Source: an uncultured Methanobrevibacter sp. (GTDB lineage: Archaea; Methanobacteriota; Methanobacteria; Methanobacteriales; Methanobacteriaceae). Taken from it: a stretch of 10,794 nucleotides of DNA. The notes beneath the pieces were generated by a model. It was not told the origin of the DNA. It saw only the letters and a list, made by a program, of their open reading frames with translations, and did not search any database. Shown here one piece after another: positions 5,903 to 10,794 of this stretch. The position numbers and the translations under genes were made by a program. The stretch lies in contig CAJGDA010000046.1 in assembly GCA_904501935.1 (NCBI GenBank), positions 1 to 10,794 of the forward strand. The letters run 5' to 3'. Each line of letters starts with the position of its first letter. Position 1 is the stretch's first letter.

Positions 5903-6840
5903 AAAATATTCCTGATAAAGATATCCTTTTATTCAGAAGCTGTCTGGTCAGCGTGGAATATCCAGGAGTTGAGGCATCTACAAAATTCGTATTCGATAAG
6001 CTGGGCATTGACTATGCAATTTCAGAAAAGCAAACATGCTGCACAGGCCTTGGACATTATTCAGATGTATTTGACCAGATTGACACAACAGCTATTGGGG
6101 CTAGAAACTTTAAGGTAGCTCGTGAAGCCGGCCGCCCTAATCTTGTGATGATGTGTGCAACATGCTATGCAATCAATAAGAAGTCTGTAAAACTATTGAA
6201 TAAGAAAGATGATTTGAGAAATCACATTAATAAATTATTTGACGATAATGGATTATCACACCTGAAATATGAAAAGGATGACCTAAAGCCAACTGAAAAC
6301 ATTTTCCATGTTGTAGATATTTTATATGGAAAAAAGGATGAAATAAAAAATCATATCAAATATGACTTAAGCGATTACAAAATTGCAACTCATCATGGAT
6401 GCCATTACTGCAAAGTGCACTATGAAGACACAATAGGGGGAGTAAGGGACCCGAATGTCATGGATGAACTGATTGAAGAGTGCGGCTGCAAGACAATAGG
6501 ATGGTATGACCACAAGCGTGCAACATGCGGAACAGGCTTTAGGCAAAGATATTCCAATCCTGAGCTTTCATTTACGGCAACGGCTGATAAGATGAATGCA
6601 ATTGAAGATGAAGATGTGGATATTATGGTACACTTATGTCCAAACTGCCATATTCAATTCGATAGGTATCAGCATCTAATTGGCGAGCGTGAAGGCAGGA
6701 ATTTCAGTGCAATACATCTGAACATTGCTCAGTTCATAGCATTGGCTATGGGTGGAGATTTAGATAAGGTAATTGGTCAAAAGGCTCATACAGTTCCAAT
6801 TGATTCAGTTATTAAGGAGTTGAAGGAGGTTTCCAAATGA
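5899..6840 (+). CDS. hdrB: HdrB-like subunit with two CCG domains, second one lacking a cysteine
   Basis: A 313-residue protein of the HdrB family, which in classical Hdr holds two noncubane [4Fe-4S] clusters that reduce the CoM-S-S-CoB disulfide. CCG domain 1 is complete: Cys15, Cys47-Cys48, Cys86 and Cys89. CCG domain 2 has Cys168, Cys210, Cys247 and Cys250, but the residue before Cys210 is Thr209 (RATCGTG) where the family has Cys-Cys. Extra cysteines Cys171, Cys195 and Cys197 are nearby. The protein is slightly longer than usual HdrB. The change argues against a plain heterodisulfide reductase, or implies a differently bound second cluster. The start is well supported by AGGAGG at 5886-5891 and the ATGA overlap with hdrC. 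Its stop overlaps the hdrA start in the same way. Substrate specificity is unknown. Confidence 0.9.
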   Translation: MKNIPDKDILLFRSCLVSVEYPGVEASTKFVFDKLGIDYAISEKQTCCTGLGHYSDVFDQIDTTAIGARNFKVAREAGRPNLVMMCATCYAINKKSVKLLNKKDDLRNHINKLFDDNGLSHLKYEKDDLKPTENIFHVVDILYGKKDEIKNHIKYDLSDYKIATHHGCHYCKVHYEDTIGGVRDPNVMDELIEECGCKTIGWYDHKRATCGTGFRQRYSNPELSFTATADKMNAIEDEDVDIMVHLCPNCHIQFDRYQHLIGEREGRNFSAIHLNIAQFIALAMGGDLDKVIGQKAHTVPIDSVIKELKEVSK

Positions 6841-9146
6841 GAGATGATTTGAAAGTTGGCGTTTTTTTATGTGAATGTGGAGGCAATATTGCAGATATTG
6901 TAGATTTGGACAAAGTCCGTGATGAACTTGATGTTGAATTTATTGGTCAATTTGAGAATTTATGTTCTCTAAATGGTCGTAAAATAATTCGTGATGCAAT
7001 ATTTGACCATGATTTGGACAGGGTTGTGGTTGCAGCATGCTCACCGATAAGTCATGAAAAAACTTTCCAGGACTATGTAAAGCCTTTAAATCCCTATTTG
7101 ATGGACATGGCAAATATTCGTGAACAATGTTCATGGGTACATTCAGACAAGGAAAAGGCCACACACAAAGCCATTACGCTCATCAATGCTTCAATTGAAA
7201 AGGTAAAGCAATCAGATGCAGTGGATCCGATTTATTGCCAGACTCCTGATGAAGTTGCAGTAATCGGTGGTGGAATTGCAGGTATGAATGCGGCACTATC
7301 CCTTGCTAAGCAAGGAATAAAAGTAACTCTCATAGAGCAGTCTCCTTCAATCGGAGGGCACATGGCAAAAATAGGTAAGGTATTTTCACCGGTTAAAATT
7401 GCTGAAGAATGTGGAATGTGTCTTTTAAACCCAATATTGAATGAACTGGTCTGGAATGAAAACATTGAAGTTTTGACAAATACAAAAGTCATTGAGGCTG
7501 AAAGGCGTGCCGGAACCTATAATCTGATTTTAGAGAAATTTCCAAGATATGTCGATACAGAAAAATGCATTGCCTGCGGTAAGTGTGCTGAAGCATGTGA
7601 AGTGGAAGTTCCAAATGATTGGAATGATAATCTGTCCATGAGAAAGGCAATTTACAGGCCATTCGGACAGTCATATCCTGAAAGTTATGTCATTGACATG
7701 GACAATTGCGATAAATGCAGCAATTGTGTTAAGGCATGCAGCATGAAAGCAATCAAGCTTAGAGGAAAAAACGAAAAGATACCGCTCCAAGTCGGTTCAA
7801 TCATTGTTGCAACAGGCCATAAGCTCTTTGACATGGAAAAAAGACCTGAATATGGATATACACGATATGATGATGTTATTACACAATCTGAATTGGGCCG
7901 TATTACTGGTGTCAACGGACCGACTAAAGGCAAGCTTCTTAAGGCCAATGGGGAAGTTCCAAAGCGTGTTGTAATGATACAATGTGTCGGTTCAAGGGAT
8001 GAAAAGCCAGATGGGCATAAGTACTGTTCAAAAATATGTTGTACTGTTGCGCTTAAGAATGCAAACATCATCAAGCACAAATACCCTGATACTGATGTCT
8101 TAATATGTTATACGGATGTCAGAACTCCGGGAATGTTTGAAAAATACTACAAGCACACTCAGGAAAATGAGGTTCGCTTCTTGAGAGGACGCCCAGGTGA
8201 AGTGGTCAAAAAAGGAGATAACTTCATTGTACGGACAGAAGATACATTAAAAGGTGAATTTGTTGAAATCGAAGCGGACATGGTTGTTCTTTCTACAGCA
8301 ATGGAGCCATCAGAAGGTACCACAGAAATTGCAGAAATCCTGAATGTGGGTACAACTGAAGATGGGTTCATTAAGGAGTCACATCCTAAAATCAAGCCAG
8401 TAGCTACTGATGTTCAGGGAATATTCGTTTGTGGAACAGCACATGACCCAAAAGACATTACCGATTCAATCATGCAGGCAACAGCGGCCGCTGCAAAGGT
8501 AAGTGAATACAACTATGGTGGTGTGGAAATAGAGCCATTTATTGCAGAAATAGATAATGATGCATGTATTCTTTGCGGTGAATGTATTTCAAGGTGTAAA
8601 TATAAGTCAATGAGCATACAGAATGATGAAATCTATATTGACCCAATGAGCTGTACCGGCTGTGGAAAATGCCTTATAGGATGTAATCAAAGAGCTATTA
8701 CAGTAAATGGTAACATTGATGAAAAGATTTTCTCTACAATTAAGGGTGTACTCTCTAAAAAGCAAGAGGGTCAGCGCATGATTCTAGTGTTCTTGGATAA
8801 TATTGGATACACTGCTGCTGACAATATTGGTGTAAACAGATTGTCATATCCTGAATCAATACACATAATCAAAGTTATTTCTGTAAATAGGGTTCGCCCG
8901 AGACATATCAGATATGCTCTGGATAATGGTGCTGATGGTGTATTTATCGGTGAATTCCCTGGAGATTTGATGTATGATGAAGTGGAACGCAAAATCCAAA
9001 GGGTAAAGGATAGAATCTTTGAGATGGGTGAAGACCCTGAAAGGTTGACATTTTCAAAAGTCTATATTCCATATTTCTCAGGGCTTGCTCGCAAGTTCAT
9101 AGAATTTGATAAAAAGATAGAGCAATTGGATGAGGTCGAATCATAG
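6837..9146 (+). CDS. hdrA: HdrA-like flavin/iron-sulfur subunit with fused, cysteine-less MvhD-like domain
   Basis: A 769-residue HdrA-family protein. Domains in order: N-terminal HdrA domain with Cys12, 14, 43, 68 and 98; FAD domain with GGGIAG at 144-149 and ECGMC (Cys192, 195); inserted ferredoxin domain with Cys244, 247, 250, 254 and Cys291, 294, 297, 301; the rest of the flavin domain with IQCVGSRDE at 381-389 and Cys401-Cys402; a second ferredoxin domain with Cys577, 580, 583, 587 and Cys606, 609, 612, 616; then an MvhD/FlpD-like domain at about 648-765. Ordinary HdrA is about 650 residues and lacks this last domain. Here the five MvhD cluster cysteines are all absent, although the fold signature (AAD..G..R..YP, NGADGVFIG, PGD..Y) remains. 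AAGGAGGT at 6823-6830 and the ATGA overlap fix the start. The electron donor is not encoded in the window. Confidence 0.92.
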   Translation: MRDDLKVGVFLCECGGNIADIVDLDKVRDELDVEFIGQFENLCSLNGRKIIRDAIFDHDLDRVVVAACSPISHEKTFQDYVKPLNPYLMDMANIREQCSWVHSDKEKATHKAITLINASIEKVKQSDAVDPIYCQTPDEVAVIGGGIAGMNAALSLAKQGIKVTLIEQSPSIGGHMAKIGKVFSPVKIAEECGMCLLNPILNELVWNENIEVLTNTKVIEAERRAGTYNLILEKFPRYVDTEKCIACGKCAEACEVEVPNDWNDNLSMRKAIYRPFGQSYPESYVIDMDNCDKCSNCVKACSMKAIKLRGKNEKIPLQVGSIIVATGHKLFDMEKRPEYGYTRYDDVITQSELGRITGVNGPTKGKLLKANGEVPKRVVMIQCVGSRDEKPDGHKYCSKICCTVALKNANIIKHKYPDTDVLICYTDVRTPGMFEKYYKHTQENEVRFLRGRPGEVVKKGDNFIVRTEDTLKGEFVEIEADMVVLSTAMEPSEGTTEIAEILNVGTTEDGFIKESHPKIKPVATDVQGIFVCGTAHDPKDITDSIMQATAAAAKVSEYNYGGVEIEPFIAEIDNDACILCGECISRCKYKSMSIQNDEIYIDPMSCTGCGKCLIGCNQRAITVNGNIDEKIFSTIKGVLSKKQEGQRMILVFLDNIGYTAADNIGVNRLSYPESIHIIKVISVNRVRPRHIRYALDNGADGVFIGEFPGDLMYDEVERKIQRVKDRIFEMGEDPERLTFSKVYIPYFSGLARKFIEFDKKIEQLDEVES

Positions 9147-9183
9147 TTATTGCTCAAGCCACAATCCAGTGATAAACAGTCAA
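9147..9183. other. Short convergent gap between hdrA and trmO
   Basis: Only 37 bases separate two convergent stop codons. No T-tract of five or more is seen for either strand and no convincing hairpin, so transcripts from the two sides may overlap at their 3' ends. Confidence 0.4.
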
Positions 9184-9576
9184 TTATAATATGTCTTTGA
9201 TATCAAGTACCGGAGTGCCATTTAACATGTCAACTCCATTAAACTTAATGCAATTGCCGTTTATCTCTTTTATTTTTATTGTGGAAACACCAATGGGATT
9301 TGGCCTATTTGGTGCATGAGTTGAAAATAATCCTTTAATTGGCCCATTTCCCATAAAAGGAACTCTTTGCTTGAAGCCTTTTGATTTGTGGAAATAGAAC
9401 AAAACCATATATTCTTCACCAGCTTCCATGCTGGACATGCTTTCAAGGTATTCCTCATTGATAATCATTTCTGCTTCCACATCCATGGATTCTCTTGTGG
9501 ACTTTGGCATATTATTCACATCTTCAAATGGTGACTTGATATATCCAATAGGCTTGAAAACTATTTCTTCATCCAT
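9184..9576 (-). CDS. trmO: TrmO-type tRNA t6A37 methyltransferase family protein (TsaA/YaeB)
   Basis: A 130-residue protein of the TsaA/TrmO family. The characterised bacterial member uses S-adenosylmethionine to methylate N6-threonylcarbamoyladenosine at position 37 of tRNA. Matching motifs are FKPIGYIKSPF near the N-terminus, the RVPFMGNGPIKGLFSTHAPNRPNPIG core (RPNPIG being diagnostic) and GVDMLNGTPVLDIK at the C-terminus. The frame is open to an ATG at 9627, but AGGAGA (9583-9588) is well spaced before the ATG at 9576. The longer version would overlap the upstream gene and add 17 atypical residues. The protein stops right after the DIK motif, four residues later than Lys, whereas many homologues run on, so it is a short form. 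It lies downstream of the dCMP deaminase gene on the same strand. The exact substrate in archaea is inferred. Confidence 0.82.
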   Translation of the reverse strand: MDEEIVFKPIGYIKSPFEDVNNMPKSTRESMDVEAEMIINEEYLESMSSMEAGEEYMVLFYFHKSKGFKQRVPFMGNGPIKGLFSTHAPNRPNPIGVSTIKIKEINGNCIKFNGVDMLNGTPVLDIKDIL

Positions 9577-9582
9577 ATAATG

Positions 9583-9588
9583 TCTCCT
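9583..9588 (-). promoter_or_regulatory. trmO: Shine-Dalgarno site AGGAGA that sets the trmO start
   Basis: On the minus strand AGGAGA precedes the ATG at 9576 by 6 bases. It supports the 130-residue form over the 147-residue one beginning at 9627. Confidence 0.7.
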
Positions 9589-9611
9589 GAAAAAATTAAA
9601 TTTATTATCCT

Positions 9612-10082
9612 CTAACATTCTTTGCAATCAGGATTGCGTAGTTTTAAAGTTCCTTTTTTACTGATAATTTCATCAATTCCTGAGTTCTTTATCATTCTAA
9701 AGCATATAGGGCAAGGTTCTGCATCTTCTATTTCTACCCAAGTTCCATCATTGTACTTTTCTCCGGCTAGATAAATTGTTGATCCAAGCATTTCATTTCT
9801 GCTTGCACTGATCATGGCATTCTGTTCAGCATGAACTGAAAAGCAATCGTTATAATCGCCTGAATTAGATGGAAGGTTCATTCTTTTACAGTTTCCCCTA
9901 TCACAACAGTTTTCCTCTCCTCTTGGATTTCCATTATACCCAGTGCTGATTATTTCATCATTGTTGACTATTACCGCCCCATAGCGTCTTTTTAAACATG
10001 TGCTTCTTTTTGATACTGCAAGAGCAATTGCAAGATAATATTCAGTTTTACTCATACGATTCGCATTATTTTCATTCGCCAT
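9612..10082 (-). CDS. Deoxycytidylate (dCMP) deaminase family protein
   Basis: A 156-residue zinc deaminase of the dCMP deaminase (ComEB-like) family, converting dCMP to dUMP for dTTP synthesis. The zinc site is clear: His84-Ala85-Glu86 (SVHAEQNA) and Cys124 and Cys127 in PCPIC. TGYNGNPRGEENC at about 47-59 is the usual substrate-binding and metal-rich loop. Extra cysteines Cys59, Cys60, Cys65 and Cys80 could form a second zinc site, as in some dCMP deaminases. The C-terminus ends in a Cys pair (CKEC). The start at 10082 is supported by AAAGGAGAT (10090-10098) with ordinary spacing; an internal ATG at codon 10 (MSKTEYYL) is a weaker alternative. It is likely co-transcribed with trmO, whose start is 35 bases beyond the stop codon at 9612-9614. 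The precise nucleotide substrate is taken from the family. Confidence 0.9.
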   Translation of the reverse strand: MANENNANRMSKTEYYLAIALAVSKRSTCLKRRYGAVIVNNDEIISTGYNGNPRGEENCCDRGNCKRMNLPSNSGDYNDCFSVHAEQNAMISASRNEMLGSTIYLAGEKYNDGTWVEIEDAEPCPICFRMIKNSGIDEIISKKGTLKLRNPDCKEC

Positions 10083-10270
10083 CTCTTTTATCTCCTTTCC
10101 TTTAAAATAATAATATATTGATTTTTTGAATAATTAGTGAAAAACCAATTGTTCCTAAATTATATTATTGATGTTAATGCTAATTAAATTAAATGCCATA
10201 TTTTTTAATTTTTCTATCATTTAACATTAAATCAAGTCGGTTTCAACTTTTGATTACTGTGTCGGAATTG

Positions 10271-10278
10271 TTATATAC
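10271..10278 (+). promoter_or_regulatory. TATA box for the gene at 10329
   Basis: TTATATAC lies about 55 bases before the ATG. Transcription would begin near 10298-10300, leaving a leader of about 30 bases that includes the AGGGTGAT ribosome-binding site at 10318-10325. The rest of the 246-base divergent region (10083-10328) is AT-rich with no recognisable gene. A minus-strand ATATATTA at 10112-10119 could serve the deaminase gene, but it sits very close to its Shine-Dalgarno site. Confidence 0.45.
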
Positions 10279-10328
10279 ATATGATTGACACAAATTATAT
10301 TTAATAAGATTTTGTTTAGGGTGATAGT

Positions 10329-10781
10329 ATGGAGAAAAATCATAAGATAATAATTGCTTTGCTTGTGATTATTATTGTTCTTTTAATAGGCCTAATTGTA
10401 TCTATGCAAAATTTTACAAATTCCGATGCTGAAGTTGAAACAAATGATACTGCAACTGTAATTAATGAAACTACAAGTGAACCTGAGATACCAGATTCCA
10501 TAACAGTAGAATTGCCTGGATTCGATACTAAGTATACTAAAACTGTTGGTGAATATACTGTCGAAGCGCAAAAATGGAGAGGTGGATCTGTTGGCGGGTT
10601 TGGCGTTTGGTTATACAAGAACGGCGAGCTAGTTTATAAAGATTCTTATTTGTCTAGAGCATATTTTTACATGGATGGCGAATGGAAATGGAGCGAATGG
10701 GGCAATGGTCAAGGTGCTGACTACCACAAGTATCCAGTAAGCAATGGTGTTGAGATTCAAAAGGTAGAAGTTAAATTTTAG
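10329..10781 (+). CDS. Unrecognised small membrane-anchored surface protein
   Basis: A 150-residue protein I do not recognise. Residues 1-6 are charged (MEKNHK), 7-25 form one strongly hydrophobic segment with no lipobox cysteine, 27-58 are an acidic, Thr/Asn/Glu-rich linker, and 59-150 look like a compact beta-rich domain with many aromatics and glycines (KWRGGSVGGFGVWLY, WKWSEWGNG). The likely topology is a signal anchor with the domain outside the membrane. Three N-glycosylation sequons (Asn28, Asn39, Asn46) all fall in the linker, as expected for a glycosylated stalk. There is no cysteine in the whole protein. The ATG is supported by AGGGTGAT at 10318-10325. It stands alone, divergent from the deaminase gene. 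Function is unknown; a cell-surface or wall-associated role is only suggested by topology. Confidence 0.75.
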   Translation: MEKNHKIIIALLVIIIVLLIGLIVSMQNFTNSDAEVETNDTATVINETTSEPEIPDSITVELPGFDTKYTKTVGEYTVEAQKWRGGSVGGFGVWLYKNGELVYKDSYLSRAYFYMDGEWKWSEWGNGQGADYHKYPVSNGVEIQKVEVKF

Positions 10782-10794
10782 GTATTATGGGTAA

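Noticed and set aside
7685..8080. Minus-strand open frame of 131 codons inside hdrA, with smaller ones around it
   Set aside because: The hdrA reading frame is unambiguous across this region with complete iron-sulfur motifs. The antisense frame resembles no family.
5309..9146. Simple reading of hdrCBA as the organism's main energy-conserving heterodisulfide reductase
   Set aside because: The missing CCG cysteine in HdrB, the cysteine-less MvhD domain in HdrA and the coupling to comA argue against it, though only the rest of the genome can settle the point.
9577..9627. Longer N-terminus for trmO from the ATG at 9627
   Set aside because: It would overlap the upstream deaminase gene and ignore the AGGAGA site placed correctly before the ATG at 9576.
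10335..10410. Lipoprotein signal for the protein at 10329
   Set aside because: The hydrophobic segment is not followed by a lipobox and the protein contains no cysteine, so a plain membrane anchor is the better call.
1..10794. CRISPR arrays, tRNA or rRNA genes, and insertion sequence ends
   Set aside because: No regularly spaced repeats, no cloverleaf with a TTC-type arm and no paired terminal repeats were seen by eye. Weak AT-rich inverted repeats are too common to count.

Overview
The window looks like part of the chromosome of a hydrogenotrophic methanogen of the order Methanobacteriales, most like Methanobrevibacter. The base composition is low in G+C and the promoters are archaeal TATA boxes. 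Three families are diagnostic of methanogens: MtxX (methanogenesis marker 4), the ComA step of coenzyme M synthesis, and a marker-16 type COG1900-ferredoxin protein. A polyprenyl diphosphate synthase also fits a pseudomurein-walled cell. I cannot name the species from the sequence alone.

Layout. (1) 7-1499, minus strand: mtxX followed closely by uppS, probably one transcript. (2) 1500-1749: a divergent intergenic region with a possible short gene remnant and two promoters that may give leaderless mRNAs. (3) 1750-2472, plus: a UPF0280/COG2122 protein, ApbE-like, a family linked to sulfide assimilation in methanogens. (4) 2817-3104, plus: a small UPF0058 protein, followed by strong T-tract termination signals. 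(5) 3264-9146, plus: a tight five-gene operon comA - marker-16 COG1900/ferredoxin protein - hdrC - hdrB - hdrA, with gaps of 12 and 8 bases and then two 4-base ATGA overlaps. (6) 9184-10082, minus: a TrmO-family tRNA methyltransferase and a dCMP deaminase, convergent with hdrA. (7) 10329-10781, plus: a small unrecognised protein with an N-terminal membrane anchor.

The most interesting part is the five-gene operon. ComA joins sulfite to phosphoenolpyruvate and so commits carbon to coenzyme M. COG1900 proteins are known for turning an aldehyde plus sulfide into a thiol (aspartate semialdehyde to homocysteine), which is the same chemistry needed for the poorly defined last step, sulfoacetaldehyde to coenzyme M. 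The Hdr-like subunits would be the electron source or the disulfide/persulfide reductase. These Hdr subunits are not ordinary. HdrB has Thr where the second CCG motif should have the first Cys of its Cys-Cys pair. HdrA carries a fused MvhD-like C-terminal domain that has lost every cysteine. My inference is a biosynthetic Hdr-like complex dedicated to coenzyme M sulfuration or its redox care, distinct from the energy-conserving heterodisulfide reductase. A COG2122 sulfur-assimilation gene lies about 0.8 kb upstream and strengthens the sulfur theme.

Several start codons were moved from the longest open frame. For uppS and comA, an in-frame GTG appears to be part of a GTGAT Shine-Dalgarno sequence and the real start lies 4 bases beyond that motif. 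trmO is shortened on the basis of an AGGAGA site.
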